Positions 19,558 through 29,058 are shown, counted from the stretch's first letter. The stretch: DNA of 64,000 nt from Streptomyces sp. NBC_01016 (GCF_026341035.1 NZ_JAPEOQ010000002.1:1612001-1676000), one strand, 5' to 3'. Notes: generated by a model from the sequence alone, not told the origin. A program made the numbers and translations.

Positions 19558-20004
19558 GTGTCCGGTGGAGAGGTTGCCGGGATTCTGGTGGCTGTCTTCT
19601 GGGCGATCCTGGTCTCCTTCCTCGCGGTGGCGCTCGTGAGGCTGGCCCAGACGCTCAGGGCGACCACGAAGCTGGTCGCGGACGTGACCGAACAGGCCGT
19701 CCCGCTGCTCGCCGACGCCTCCGCCGCGGTGCGCTCCGCGCAGACCCAGATCGACCGTGTCGACTCGATCGCCTCGGACGTCCAGGAAGTCACGTCGAAC
19801 GCGTCGGCGCTCTCCTCCACCGTGGCCTCCACCTTCGGCGGCCCGCTGGTCAAGGTGGCCGCGTTCGGCTACGGAGTGCGCCGGGCCATCGGTGGCCGCG
19901 CCAAGGACGCGCCCGCCAAGGAGTCGCGCCGTACCGTGATCGTGGGGCGCCCGCTCCCCGAGGCGCGGCGCGCCAAGCGGGCCAACCGGAACAAGAGGGA
20001 CTGA
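19558..20004 (+). CDS. DUF948 domain-containing membrane protein
   Basis: Small membrane protein of unknown function, 148 residues. The GTG at 19558 has AGGGAG 9 bases upstream. One transmembrane helix (about 6-28, VAGILVAVFWAILVSFLAVALV) is followed by a helical region with heptad-like Ala/Val/Leu spacing (35-90), then VAAFGYGVRRAIGG and a basic C-terminus (about 110-148). DUF948 proteins resemble the membrane-proximal part of methyl-accepting proteins but have no signalling domain. It sits 8 bp before the next small gene and upstream of alaS, a linkage I recall from many actinomycetes. Confidence 0.85.
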   Translation: MSGGEVAGILVAVFWAILVSFLAVALVRLAQTLRATTKLVADVTEQAVPLLADASAAVRSAQTQIDRVDSIASDVQEVTSNASALSSTVASTFGGPLVKVAAFGYGVRRAIGGRAKDAPAKESRRTVIVGRPLPEARRAKRANRNKRD

Positions 20005-20012
20005 CCGAAGAC

Positions 20013-20381
20013 ATGTTCCGCCGTACGTTCTGGTTCACCGCGGGCGCAGCCGCCGGCGTATGGGCCACCACGAAGGTCAACCGCAAGCTCAAGCAGCTGA
20101 CGCCGGAGTCGCTCGCGGCCCAGGCCGCCAACAAGGCGGTCGAGGCGGGCCACAAGCTCAAGGACTTCGCTCTCGACGTCCGCGACAACATGGCCGAACG
20201 CGAGGCCGAACTGGGCGACGCCCTCGGCATCAACGAGGCGCCGGATCCCGAACCGCTGCCGCAGAGCCGCTTCGCGGTCATCCAGAACACCTTCGCCACG
20301 AAGCAGACCAAGCAACTCAAGCAACCCAAGTACCTCGAGAACACGCGGTACTCGATCAACAATCGGAATGAGGACCACTGA
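20013..20381 (+). CDS. Conserved small actinobacterial protein (DUF6167-like)
   Basis: Unrecognised function; 122 residues from ATG 20013. An N-terminal hydrophobic segment (FWFTAGAAAGVWATT, 6-20) could be a membrane anchor, followed by a basic stretch VNRKLKQLTPESLA, an amphipathic helix rich in Ala/Lys/Glu (about 35-75) and a polar tail. I recall such proteins between DUF948 and alaS in Streptomyces, annotated as DUF6167, but cannot confirm the assignment. Its TGA shares one base with the alaS ATG, so it is translationally coupled to alaS. Confidence 0.8.
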   Translation: MFRRTFWFTAGAAAGVWATTKVNRKLKQLTPESLAAQAANKAVEAGHKLKDFALDVRDNMAEREAELGDALGINEAPDPEPLPQSRFAVIQNTFATKQTKQLKQPKYLENTRYSINNRNEDH

Positions 20382-23053
20382 TGGAGTCGGCTGAAATCCG
20401 TCGCCGCTGGCTGAGCTTCTTCGAGGAGCGTGGCCACAAGGTCGTGCCCTCGGCGTCGCTCATCGCGGACGACCCGACTCTGCTGCTCGTCCCCGCAGGC
20501 ATGGTCCCGTTCAAGCCCTACTTCCTGGGTGAGGTCAAGCCGCCCGCGCCGCGCGCCACTTCCGTCCAGAAGTGCGTGCGCACGCCGGACATCGAAGAGG
20601 TCGGCAAGACCACGCGGCACGGCACGTTCTTCCAGATGTGCGGCAACTTCTCCTTCGGCGACTACTTCAAGGAAGGCGCCATCAAGTACGCCTGGGAGCT
20701 GCTCACCAGCTCCGTGGCGGACGGTGGCTACGGTCTGGAGCCCGAGAAGCTCTGGGTCACCGTCTACCTCGACGACGACGAGGCCGAGCGCATCTGGCAC
20801 GAGGTCGTCGGCGTACCCAAGGAGCGCATCCAGCGCCTGGGGAAGGCGGACAACTACTGGTCCATGGGCGTCCCGGGCCCCTGCGGCCCGTGTTCCGAGA
20901 TCAACTACGACCGCGGCCCCGAGTTCGGCGAAGAGGGCGGCCCGGCCGTCAACGACGAGCGCTACGTGGAGATCTGGAACCTGGTCTTCATGCAGTACGA
21001 GCGCGGCCCGGGCACCGGCAAGGACGACTTCGAGATCCTCGGCGACCTGCCGTCGCAGAACATCGACACGGGTCTCGGTCTCGAGCGCCTCGCGATGATC
21101 CTGCAGGGCGTACAGAACATGTACGAGACGGACACCCTGCGCGTCGTCATCGACAAGGCCACCGAGCTGACCGGCGTCGCCTACGGCAGCAAGCACGAGT
21201 CGGACGTCTCGCTGCGCGTCGTCGCCGACCACATGCGTACGTCGACGATGCTCATCGGCGACGGCGTCACGCCCGGCAACGAGGGCCGCGGCTATGTGCT
21301 GCGCCGCATCATGCGCCGCGCCATCCGCAACATGCGCCTCATGGGCGCCACGGGCCCGGTCGTGCAGGAGCTGCTCGACGTCGTGATCGACACGATGGGC
21401 CAGCAGTACCCGGAGCTGATCACCGACCGCAAGCGCATCGAGCAGGTCGCGCTCGCCGAGGAGGCCGCGTTCCTCAAGGCCCTCAAGGGCGGCACGAACA
21501 TCCTGGACACCGCCGTCACCGAGACGAAGGCCGCCGGCAAGTCGGTCCTCGCCGGCGACAAGGCGTTCCTGCTCCACGACACGTGGGGCTTCCCCATCGA
21601 CCTCACCCTGGAGATGGCCGCCGAGCAGGGCCTCTCCGTGGACGAGGACGGCTTCCGCCGCCTGATGAAGGAGCAGCGGGAGCGCGCCAAGGCGGACGCT
21701 CAGGCCAAGAAGACCGGGCACGTCAACGTCGGTGCGTACCGCGAGATCGCCGACGCCGCCGGTGCCACCGACTTCATCGGTTACTCGGCCACGCAGGGCG
21801 AGTCGACGGTCGTCGGCCTGTTGGTCAACGGCGTCTCGTCGCCGGCCGCCACCGAGGGCGACGAGGTGGAGGTCGTACTCGACCGCACCCCGTTCTACGC
21901 CGAGGGCGGTGGCCAGATCGGCGACACCGGCCGCATCAAGCTGGACAACGGCGCGGTGATCGAGGTCCGCGACTGCCAGAAGCCGGTTCCCGGCGTGTAC
22001 GTCCACAAGGGCGTCGTGCAGGTCGGCGAGGTGACCGTCGGCGCCTCGGCCCAGGCGATCATCGACGTGACCCGCCGCCGCGCCATCGCCCGCGCCCACT
22101 CCGCCACGCACCTCACGCACCAGGCGCTGCGCGACGCGCTCGGCCCGACGGCTGCGCAGGCCGGCTCCGAGAACCAGCCGGGCCGCTTCCGCTTCGACTT
22201 CGGTTCGCCGTCGGCCGTGCCCACGGCCGTGATGACGGACGTCGAACAGAAGATCAACGAGGTGCTCGCCCACGAGCTCGACGTGCAGGCCGAGGTCATG
22301 TCGATCGACGAGGCCAAGAAGCAGGGCGCCATCGCCGAGTTCGGCGAGAAGTACGGCGAGCGGGTGCGCGTGGTCACCATCGGCGACTTCTCCAAGGAGC
22401 TGTGCGGCGGCACGCACGTGCACAACACCGCCCAGCTCGGCCTGGTGAAGCTGCTCGGCGAGTCCTCCATCGGCTCCGGCGTGCGCCGCATCGAGGCCCT
22501 CGTCGGCGTCGACGCGTACAACTTCCTCGCCAAGGAGCACACGGTCGTCGCCCAGCTCCAGGAGCTGATCAAGGGCCGCTCCGAGGAGCTGCCCGACAAG
22601 GTCTCCGCCATGCTCGGCAAGCTCAAGGACGCCGAGAAGGAGATCGAGAAGTTCCGCGCGGAGAAGGTCCTCCAGGCTGCCGCCGGTCTCGCCGAGAGCG
22701 CCAAGGACGTCCGCGGCGTCGCCGTCGTCACCGGCCAGGTCCCGGACGGCACGTCCGCCGACGACCTGCGCAAGCTGGTGCTCGATGTTCGAGGCCGCAT
22801 CCAGGGTGGCCGCCCCGCGGTCGTCGCCCTCTTCACCACGGCCAACGGCAAGCCGCTCACGGTCATCGCGACCAACGACGCCGCCCGTGACCGCGGTCTC
22901 AAGGCCGGCGACCTGGTCCGTACGGCCGCCAAGACCCTCGGCGGCGGTGGCGGCGGCAAGCCGGACGTCGCGCAGGGCGGCGGCCAGAACCCGGCCGCGA
23001 TCGGCGACGCCATCGACGCCGTCGAGCGCCTCGTCGCGGAGACCGCGAACTGA
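20381..23053 (+). CDS. alaS: Alanyl-tRNA synthetase
   Basis: Charges tRNA-Ala and edits mischarged Ser/Gly-tRNA. The protein has 890 residues, the normal length. The class II catalytic core (1-about 250) begins with RRRWLSFFEERGHKVVPSAS and has GMVPFKPYF and TSVQKCVRTPDIEEVG. The editing site shows HSATHLTHQALRDALG (near 572) and CGGTHV (near 675), the expected zinc ligands. The C-Ala/DHHA1 domain at about 760-885 ends in GGGGGGKPDVAQGGG. It overlaps by one base with genes on both sides (TGATG), forming a unit with the two upstream membrane proteins and ruvX. Confidence 0.98.
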   Translation: MESAEIRRRWLSFFEERGHKVVPSASLIADDPTLLLVPAGMVPFKPYFLGEVKPPAPRATSVQKCVRTPDIEEVGKTTRHGTFFQMCGNFSFGDYFKEGAIKYAWELLTSSVADGGYGLEPEKLWVTVYLDDDEAERIWHEVVGVPKERIQRLGKADNYWSMGVPGPCGPCSEINYDRGPEFGEEGGPAVNDERYVEIWNLVFMQYERGPGTGKDDFEILGDLPSQNIDTGLGLERLAMILQGVQNMYETDTLRVVIDKATELTGVAYGSKHESDVSLRVVADHMRTSTMLIGDGVTPGNEGRGYVLRRIMRRAIRNMRLMGATGPVVQELLDVVIDTMGQQYPELITDRKRIEQVALAEEAAFLKALKGGTNILDTAVTETKAAGKSVLAGDKAFLLHDTWGFPIDLTLEMAAEQGLSVDEDGFRRLMKEQRERAKADAQAKKTGHVNVGAYREIADAAGATDFIGYSATQGESTVVGLLVNGVSSPAATEGDEVEVVLDRTPFYAEGGGQIGDTGRIKLDNGAVIEVRDCQKPVPGVYVHKGVVQVGEVTVGASAQAIIDVTRRRAIARAHSATHLTHQALRDALGPTAAQAGSENQPGRFRFDFGSPSAVPTAVMTDVEQKINEVLAHELDVQAEVMSIDEAKKQGAIAEFGEKYGERVRVVTIGDFSKELCGGTHVHNTAQLGLVKLLGESSIGSGVRRIEALVGVDAYNFLAKEHTVVAQLQELIKGRSEELPDKVSAMLGKLKDAEKEIEKFRAEKVLQAAAGLAESAKDVRGVAVVTGQVPDGTSADDLRKLVLDVRGRIQGGRPAVVALFTTANGKPLTVIATNDAARDRGLKAGDLVRTAAKTLGGGGGGKPDVAQGGGQNPAAIGDAIDAVERLVAETAN

Positions 23054-23517
23054 TGCGCCGAGGCCGCCGTCTGGCGATCGACGTCGGGGACGCCCGGATC
23101 GGGGTCGCGTCCTGCGACCCCGACGGGATCCTCGCGACTCCGGTGGAGACCGTGCCGGGACGCGACGTCCCGGCCGCCCACCGGCGGTTGAAGGCCATCG
23201 TCGAGGAGTACGAGCCGATCGAGATCGTCGTCGGACTCCCTCGCTCCCTCAAGGGGGGCGAGGGCCCGGCGGCCGCCAAGGTCCGCGGCTTCGCCCAGGA
23301 ACTCGCCCGAGGCGTGGCACCCGTTCCGGTGAGACTTCTCGACGAGAGGATGACCACAGTGACGGCCAGTCAGGGACTGCGCGCCAGCGGTGTTAAGTCC
23401 AAAAAGGGCCGCTCTGTCATCGACCAGGCGGCCGCCGTCATCATCCTCCAGCAGGCCCTGGAGTCCGAACGGGCGTCAGGAACCGCTCCCGGCGAGGGCG
23501 TCGAAGTGGTTGTCTGA
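23053..23517 (+). CDS. ruvX: RuvX/YqgF family Holliday junction resolvase-like protein
   Basis: RNase H-fold nuclease family; in bacteria it is tied to 16S rRNA 5' end maturation (YqgF) and is also annotated as a putative Holliday resolvase. The protein has 154 residues. The N-terminal RLAIDVGDARIGVASCD carries the first catalytic Asp, IEIVVGLPRSLKGGEGP the central loop and RLLDERMTTVTAS the conserved late motif with Asp/Glu. The ATG shares the last base of the alaS stop, so translation is coupled. The 143-bp gap that follows has a direct repeat CCTTCCTGATCGG (23597 and 23611) and no clear promoter. Confidence 0.94.
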   Translation: MRRGRRLAIDVGDARIGVASCDPDGILATPVETVPGRDVPAAHRRLKAIVEEYEPIEIVVGLPRSLKGGEGPAAAKVRGFAQELARGVAPVPVRLLDERMTTVTASQGLRASGVKSKKGRSVIDQAAAVIILQQALESERASGTAPGEGVEVVV

Positions 23518-23660
23518 TCGCGATACGGTAACGTTCCGCGCGACCGGCGGTGTTCGAATAGCCGCCGCACAGCATCAAGAGGCGGAACGGTTGCCCTTCC
23601 TGATCGGGGCCTTCCTGATCGGACAGCGGCTCATCCTGCCTCGCGGCTTGTAGGGGACCG

Positions 23661-25337
23661 ATGACTGAGTATGGCCGGGGCCAAGGCTCCGAACCGTGGC
23701 ATCCCGCGGACCCGCTGTACGGGGACCAGGGATGGGGGCAGCAGGCCGGGCACGGCCAGGCTGCCTACGGAGGCCAAGGGCAGTACGACCCGCAGCAGGC
23801 CTACGGCGGTGACTGGGACACCGGTCAGCAGGGTTACGGCTACGGGCAGGACCCCGGTTACGGCCAGAATCCCGGCTACGGGCAGGACCCGGGCCACGGC
23901 CAGGACCCCGGCTACGGCCAGCAGTCGTACGGCGGACAGCAGGGCCAGAACGGTGGCTGGGACTGGGACACCGGCTCGCAGGGGCAGCCGCCCTACGGCG
24001 TCGACCCCGCTGACCCGTACGGCACCGGTCAGCACGCCGCGTACAACGGCGAGGAGCCGGACTACTACAACACCCCCGGCGCCTACCCGCCGCCGGAGCC
24101 GCCCGGCCACCGCCGCCCGCAGCAGGACCCGGGGACCGGCTGGGACGCCGGCCCCGACCAGGGCGAGGAAGCGTTCTTCAACGGCGGTGGCGACGACGAG
24201 GACGACTACGACGAGGGTCGCGGCGGGCGCCGGGGCCGCGGCGGCAAGAAGCCGAAGAAGCGGCGCAGCGGCTGCGCGTGCCTGGTCCTCACGGCGATCT
24301 TCGCGGCCGGTGTCGGCGGCGTCGGCTACTTCGGTTACCAGTTCTACCAGGATCGTTTCGGCGCGGCGCCGGACTACGCGGGCGACGGGAACGGCAAGCA
24401 GGTCACCGTCGTCATCCCGAAGGGCTCCGGCGGCTACACCATCGGGCAGAAGCTGAAGGACGCAGGCGTCGTGCAGAGCGTCGACGCGTTCGTCGCCGCC
24501 CAGTCGGCGGACCCGAAGGGCAAGTCGATCCAGGACGGCGCGTACGTCATGGAGAAGCAGATGTCCTCGTCGAGCGCCGTCGACCTGCTGCTCAGCCCCA
24601 AGAGCCACGCCAACCTGACCATCCCCGAGGGCTGGCGCAACGCCAAGGTCTACGAGCTGATCGACAAGAAGCTCAAGGTCTCCAAGGGCACCACGGCCAA
24701 GGTCGCGAAGAAGGACTACAAGGACCTCGGCCTGCCCGACTGGGCGCTGGACCACAGCGGCGTGAAGGACCCGCTGGAGGGCTTCCTCTACCCGTCGAGC
24801 TATGCGGCCGCCAAGGGCATGGAGCCCGAAGAGGTCCTGAAGGACATGGTGGCGCGGGCCAACGACAAGTACGAGCGGCTCGACCTCGAGGGCGAGGCCA
24901 AGAAGCTCCACCTGGACAGCCCGTGGCAGGTGCTCACCGTCGCGAGCCTCGTGCAGGCCGAGGGCAAGACGCACGACGACTTCCGCAAGATGTCCGAGGT
25001 CGTCTACAACCGCCTCAAGACGTCGAACACGGAGACCAACCAGCTCCTGCAGTTCGACTCGACCTTCAATTACCTCAAGGGTCAGAGCAACATCAACATC
25101 GGCGAGTCCGAGATCAACAGCAACAAGGACCCGTACAACACCTACACGCGCAAGGGCCTCCCGCCCGGCCCGATCGGCAACCCCGGCGATGTGGCCCTCG
25201 CCGCGACGCTCAACCCGACGGACGACGGCTGGATCTACTTCGTGGCCACGGACGGCATGCACAAGACCGAGTTCGCGAAGACCGGCGCCGAGTTCGAGAA
25301 GCTGAAGGACAAGTTCAATGCCAGCCAGGTCAACTGA
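23661..25337 (+). CDS. mltG: MltG endolytic murein transglycosylase
   Basis: Membrane-bound enzyme thought to cut nascent peptidoglycan strands and so end their polymerisation. The protein has 558 residues, much longer than E. coli MltG because of a disordered N-terminus. Residues 1-about 200 are Gly/Gln/Tyr/Pro-rich with repeats of the type GYGQDP (near 57-85), then an acidic stretch and KKPKKRRSG. The transmembrane helix is about 210-230. The YceG domain follows (about 240-558) with the catalytic Glu in VQAEGKT (near 433) and the late LPPGPIGNPG motif. The stop overlaps the aroE start by 20 bases. Confidence 0.93.
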   Translation: MTEYGRGQGSEPWHPADPLYGDQGWGQQAGHGQAAYGGQGQYDPQQAYGGDWDTGQQGYGYGQDPGYGQNPGYGQDPGHGQDPGYGQQSYGGQQGQNGGWDWDTGSQGQPPYGVDPADPYGTGQHAAYNGEEPDYYNTPGAYPPPEPPGHRRPQQDPGTGWDAGPDQGEEAFFNGGGDDEDDYDEGRGGRRGRGGKKPKKRRSGCACLVLTAIFAAGVGGVGYFGYQFYQDRFGAAPDYAGDGNGKQVTVVIPKGSGGYTIGQKLKDAGVVQSVDAFVAAQSADPKGKSIQDGAYVMEKQMSSSSAVDLLLSPKSHANLTIPEGWRNAKVYELIDKKLKVSKGTTAKVAKKDYKDLGLPDWALDHSGVKDPLEGFLYPSSYAAAKGMEPEEVLKDMVARANDKYERLDLEGEAKKLHLDSPWQVLTVASLVQAEGKTHDDFRKMSEVVYNRLKTSNTETNQLLQFDSTFNYLKGQSNINIGESEINSNKDPYNTYTRKGLPPGPIGNPGDVALAATLNPTDDGWIYFVATDGMHKTEFAKTGAEFEKLKDKFNASQVN

Positions 25338-26151
25338 CGTGCGCAGGGCGGCAGTTCTGGGCTCGCCCATCGCCCACTCCCTCTCGCCGCAGCTGCACAA
25401 CGCGGCGTACGCGGAGCTGGGTCTGGACGAGTGGAGGTACGACCGGTTCGAGACCGACGAGGCGGCGCTGCGCGGCTTCCTCGCCGGACTCGGGCCCGAG
25501 TGGGCCGGGCTCTCGCTGACGATGCCGCTGAAGCGGGCGGTGATCCCGCTGCTCGACGAGGTCACCGAGACCGCGCGCTCCGTGGAGGCCGTGAACACGG
25601 TCGTCCTCAAGGAGGACGGCCGCAAGATCGGCGACAACACCGACATCCCGGGGCTGATCGCGGCGCTGCACGAGCGCGGCGTGGAGAAGGTCGAGTCGGC
25701 GGCGATCCTCGGCGCGGGCGCCACCGCGTCCTCCGCGCTCGCCGCGCTCTCCCGGATCTGCACCGGCGAGGTCGTCACCTACGTACGCAGTGAGCAGCGC
25801 GCTGACGAGATGCGCGGCTGGGGCGAACGCCTCGGGGTGCGGGTGCGCACGGCCGACTGGGCCGACGCGGCCGCGGCCTTCGAGGCCCCACTGGTGATCG
25901 CCACGACGCCGAAGGGCGGCACGGACCACCTGGTCGAGGCGGTGCCCGGAAACGTCGGCACGCTCTTCGACGTCGTCTACGATCCGTGGCCCACGCCGCT
26001 GGCGGCCGCCTGGGAGCGGCGCGGCGGCCCGATTCTCAGCGGGCTCGACCTGCTCGTGCACCAGGCGGTCTTCCAGTTCGAGCAGTTCACCGGGGACACC
26101 CGCCCGGTGCTCGCCGCCATGCGCGCGGCGGGCGTGAAGGCGCTCGGCTGA
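25318..26151 (+). CDS. aroE: Shikimate dehydrogenase
   Basis: Reduces 3-dehydroshikimate to shikimate with NADPH. The ATG at 25318 lies inside the end of mltG and has GAAGGA 8 bases upstream, giving 277 residues; GTG 25339 (7 codons later) is the alternative. The substrate-binding LGSPIAHSLSPQLHNAAY and the catalytic Lys in SLTMPLKRAV (near 84) are intact, as is DNTDIPG (near 108). The NADP-binding loop is LGAGATASSALAAL near 131. It opens the aro cluster E-C-K-B. Confidence 0.95.
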   Translation: MPARSTDVRRAAVLGSPIAHSLSPQLHNAAYAELGLDEWRYDRFETDEAALRGFLAGLGPEWAGLSLTMPLKRAVIPLLDEVTETARSVEAVNTVVLKEDGRKIGDNTDIPGLIAALHERGVEKVESAAILGAGATASSALAALSRICTGEVVTYVRSEQRADEMRGWGERLGVRVRTADWADAAAAFEAPLVIATTPKGGTDHLVEAVPGNVGTLFDVVYDPWPTPLAAAWERRGGPILSGLDLLVHQAVFQFEQFTGDTRPVLAAMRAAGVKALG

Positions 26152-26223
26152 CCCCTCGGCGTGTGGCTCGCGTCTCATGTGGCGTCCGCACCCCGGACAC
26201 CGGAAACGTCGGGCTCTGCGGGC

Positions 26224-26242
26224 ATGGGAGGATCGTTCCCAT
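26224..26242 (+). promoter_or_regulatory. Inverted repeat upstream of aroC
   Basis: ATGGGA (26224-26229) and TCCCAT (26237-26242) form a 6-bp inverted repeat around GGATCGT, 29 bp before the aroC TTG. It could be an operator or a weak hairpin; no -10/-35 pair is convincing in the 119-bp gap. Confidence 0.3.
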
Positions 26243-26270
26243 ACACAGAGCGCGAGCATGAGGAGCACCG

Positions 26271-27455
26271 TTGAGCAGGTTGCGCTGGCTGACCGCGGGG
26301 GAGTCGCACGGCCCCGCACTCGTCGCGACGCTGGAGGGACTTCCCGCCGGCGTTCCGATCACCACGGAGATGGTGGCGGACCACCTGGCACGGCGGCGCC
26401 TCGGCTATGGCCGCGGCGCGCGGATGAAATTCGAGCGCGACGAGGTCACCTTCCTCGGCGGCGTCCGGCACGGACTCACCCTCGGCTCCCCGATCGCGAT
26501 CATGGTCGGCAACACCGAGTGGCCCAAGTGGGACAAGGTCATGTCCGGTGACCCGGTCGACCCGGAGATCCTCAAGGACATGGCGCGCAACGCGCCGCTG
26601 ACCCGTCCGCGCCCCGGCCACGCCGACCTCGCGGGCATGCAGAAGTACGGCTTCGACGAGGCCCGCCCGATCCTGGAGCGCGCCTCGGCCCGCGAGACGG
26701 CCGCCCGGGTCGCGCTCGGCGCGGTCGCCCGGTCGTACCTCAAGGAGACGGCCGGCATCGAGATCGTCAGCCACGTCGTCGAGCTGTGCTCGGTGAAGGC
26801 CCCGCAGGGCGTCTACCCGACCCCGGCCGACGTCGAGAAGCTGGACGCCGACCCGCTGCGCTGCCTGGACGCCGACGCGTCGAAGCAGATGGTGGCCGAG
26901 GTCGACCAGGCCCACAAGGACGGCGACACGCTCGGCGGCGTCGTCGAGGTCCTCGCCTACGACGTGCCGGTGGGCCTCGGCTCGCACGTGCACTGGGACC
27001 GCAAGCTCGACGCCCGCCTGGCCGGTGCGCTCATGGGCATCCAGGCCATCAAGGGCGTCGAGATCGGTGACGGCTTCGAGCTGGCGCGCGTGCCCGGTTC
27101 GCAGGCGCACGACGAGATCGTCAAGACGGACGACGGCATCCGCCGCGTCTCCGGCCACGCGGGCGGCACCGAGGGCGGCCTCACCACCGGTGAGCTGCTG
27201 CGGGTGCGCGCCGCGATGAAGCCGATCGCGACCGTGCCGCGCGCCCTCAAGACCGTCGACGTCGCCACCGGTGAGGCCACGCAGGCCCACCACCAGCGCT
27301 CCGACGTCTCCGCCGTGCCGGCCGCCGGCATCGTCGCCGAGGCGATGGTCGCGCTCGTCCTCGCGGACGCGGTCGCCGAGAAGTTCGGCGGCGACAGCGT
27401 GCCGGAGACCCGGCGCAACGTCACCTCGTACCTCGACAACCTCCAGATCCGTTGA
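26271..27455 (+). CDS. aroC: Chorismate synthase
   Basis: Converts EPSP to chorismate using reduced FMN, the last shared step to aromatic amino acids. The TTG start at 26271 has GAGGAG 7 bases upstream and gives 394 residues. Signatures are TAGESHGPALVATLEGLPAG (residues 7-26), RRRLGYGRGARMKFERDEV, RPGHADLAGMQKYG (near 113) and the ARETAARVALGA stretch. The end overlaps aroK by four bases. Confidence 0.97.
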   Translation: MSRLRWLTAGESHGPALVATLEGLPAGVPITTEMVADHLARRRLGYGRGARMKFERDEVTFLGGVRHGLTLGSPIAIMVGNTEWPKWDKVMSGDPVDPEILKDMARNAPLTRPRPGHADLAGMQKYGFDEARPILERASARETAARVALGAVARSYLKETAGIEIVSHVVELCSVKAPQGVYPTPADVEKLDADPLRCLDADASKQMVAEVDQAHKDGDTLGGVVEVLAYDVPVGLGSHVHWDRKLDARLAGALMGIQAIKGVEIGDGFELARVPGSQAHDEIVKTDDGIRRVSGHAGGTEGGLTTGELLRVRAAMKPIATVPRALKTVDVATGEATQAHHQRSDVSAVPAAGIVAEAMVALVLADAVAEKFGGDSVPETRRNVTSYLDNLQIR

Positions 27456-27970
27456 GCGGCCCGCAGGTCGTCCTCGTCGGACCGATGGGGGTCGGCAAGT
27501 CGACGGTGGGCGCGCTGCTCGCCGAGCGGCTCGGCTGCGCCTACCGGGACACCGACGACGACATCGTCACCGCACAGGGCCGCGCCATCGCGGAGATCTT
27601 CGTCGATGAGGGCGAGGCGCACTTCCGAGGCCTTGAGAAGGCCTCCGTTGCGGCCGCGCTCGCCGACCACGAGGGCGTGCTCTCGCTCGGCGGCGGCGCG
27701 ATCCTCGACGCCGACACCCGCGCGCTGCTCGCCGCCCACCCGACCGTCGTCTATCTCTCGATGGACGTCGAGGAGGCGGCCAAGCGCACCGGTCTGAACG
27801 CGGCCAGGCCGCTGCTCGCCATCAACCCCCGCAAGCAGTGGCGGGAGTTGATGGAGGCGCGCCGGCATCTGTACACCGAGGTCGCCCAGGTGGTCGTGGC
27901 CACCGACGGCCGCACCCCCGAAGAGGTCGCCGAAGCGGTCCTCGACGCACTGGAGTTGAAGCAGGCATGA
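27452..27970 (+). CDS. aroK: Shikimate kinase
   Basis: Phosphorylates shikimate at the 3-OH with ATP. It has 172 residues from a TTG at 27452 that overlaps the aroC stop. The P-loop GPMGVGKST lies at 10-18. Conserved RDTDDDIV (near 33) and LSLGGGAILD (near 76) bind shikimate; ARPLLA (near 117) is the lid Arg. Overlaps on both sides (aroC, aroB) show tight coupling. Confidence 0.96.
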   Translation: MSGPQVVLVGPMGVGKSTVGALLAERLGCAYRDTDDDIVTAQGRAIAEIFVDEGEAHFRGLEKASVAAALADHEGVLSLGGGAILDADTRALLAAHPTVVYLSMDVEEAAKRTGLNAARPLLAINPRKQWRELMEARRHLYTEVAQVVVATDGRTPEEVAEAVLDALELKQA

Positions 27971-29058
27971 GCGAGGAAGTGACCCGTATCCACGTCGGCG
28001 GCACCGCCGGCACGGACCCGTACGAGGTCCTGGTGGGGCGTCAACTCCTGGGTGAACTGGGCTCGTTGATCGGCGACAAGGTCAAGCGTGTCGCCATCGT
28101 GCACCCGGAGGCGCTCGCCGAGACCGGCGAGGCGCTCCGCGACGACCTGGCCGACCAGGGCTTCGAGGCCGTCGCCATCCAGGTGCCGAACGCCGAGGAG
28201 GCGAAGACCGCCGAGGTCGCCGCGTACTGCTGGAAGGCCCTCGGGCAGTCCAACTTCACGCGCTCCGACGTCGTCGTCGGCGTCGGCGGCGGCGCGACCA
28301 CGGACCTCGCCGGTTTCGTGGCCGCGACCTGGCTGCGCGGCGTGCGCTGGATCGCCATCCCGACGACCGTGCTCGCCATGGTGGACGCGGCGGTCGGCGG
28401 CAAGACCGGCATCAACACCGCCGAGGGCAAGAACCTGGTGGGGTCCTTCCACCCGCCGGCCGGAGTCCTGTGCGACCTGGCCGCCCTCGACTCCCTCCCG
28501 GTGCACGACTTCGTGTCCGGCCTCGCCGAGGTCATCAAGGCCGGCTTCATCGCCGACGAGAAGATCCTCGAACTCATCGAGGAGGACCCGGAGTCGGCCC
28601 GTACGCCCACGGGCAAGCACACCGCCGAGCTGATCGAGCGCGCCATCAGGGTCAAGGCCGAGGTCGTCTCCTCCGACCTCAAGGAGTCGGGCCTCCGCGA
28701 GATCCTCAACTACGGGCACACGCTCGCGCACGCCATCGAGAAGAACGAGCGCTACAAGTGGCGGCACGGCGCGGCCGTCTCCGTCGGCATGCTCTTCGCC
28801 GCCGAACTCGGCCGCCTGGCAGGCCGGTTGGACGACGCGACGGCCGACCGCCACCGCACGGTCCTGGAGTCGGTGGGTCTCCCGCTGACCTACCGCTACG
28901 ACCAGTGGCCCAAGCTCCTCGAAACGATGAAGGTCGACAAGAAGTCCCGCGGGGACCTGCTGCGCTTCATCGTCCTCGACGGCCTCGGCAGGCCCACCGT
29001 CCTGGAGGGGCCCGACCCCGCCGTGCTGCTCGCCGCGTACGGCGAAGTGGCGGAATAG
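27967..29058 (+). CDS. aroB: 3-dehydroquinate synthase
   Basis: Converts DAHP to 3-dehydroquinate, the second step of the shikimate pathway, using NAD and a divalent metal. The ATG at 27967 overlaps the aroK stop (ATGA) and gives 363 residues; the longer open frame upstream is within aroK. The NAD-binding GVGGGATTDLAGFVAATWLR (near 101-120) is intact. Metal ligands appear in LAEVIKAG (Glu), NYGHTLAHAIE (near 250-260) and KWRHGAAVSVGM. It ends the aro cluster; aroQ is not visible in the window after it. Confidence 0.97.
   Translation: MSEEVTRIHVGGTAGTDPYEVLVGRQLLGELGSLIGDKVKRVAIVHPEALAETGEALRDDLADQGFEAVAIQVPNAEEAKTAEVAAYCWKALGQSNFTRSDVVVGVGGGATTDLAGFVAATWLRGVRWIAIPTTVLAMVDAAVGGKTGINTAEGKNLVGSFHPPAGVLCDLAALDSLPVHDFVSGLAEVIKAGFIADEKILELIEEDPESARTPTGKHTAELIERAIRVKAEVVSSDLKESGLREILNYGHTLAHAIEKNERYKWRHGAAVSVGMLFAAELGRLAGRLDDATADRHRTVLESVGLPLTYRYDQWPKLLETMKVDKKSRGDLLRFIVLDGLGRPTVLEGPDPAVLLAAYGEVAE

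Noticed and set aside
17159..19639. Open frame of 826 codons on the plus strand opposite the NB-ARC ATPase
   Set aside because: Mirrors the codon bias of the minus-strand gene; no domain, and it runs into the DUF948 start region.
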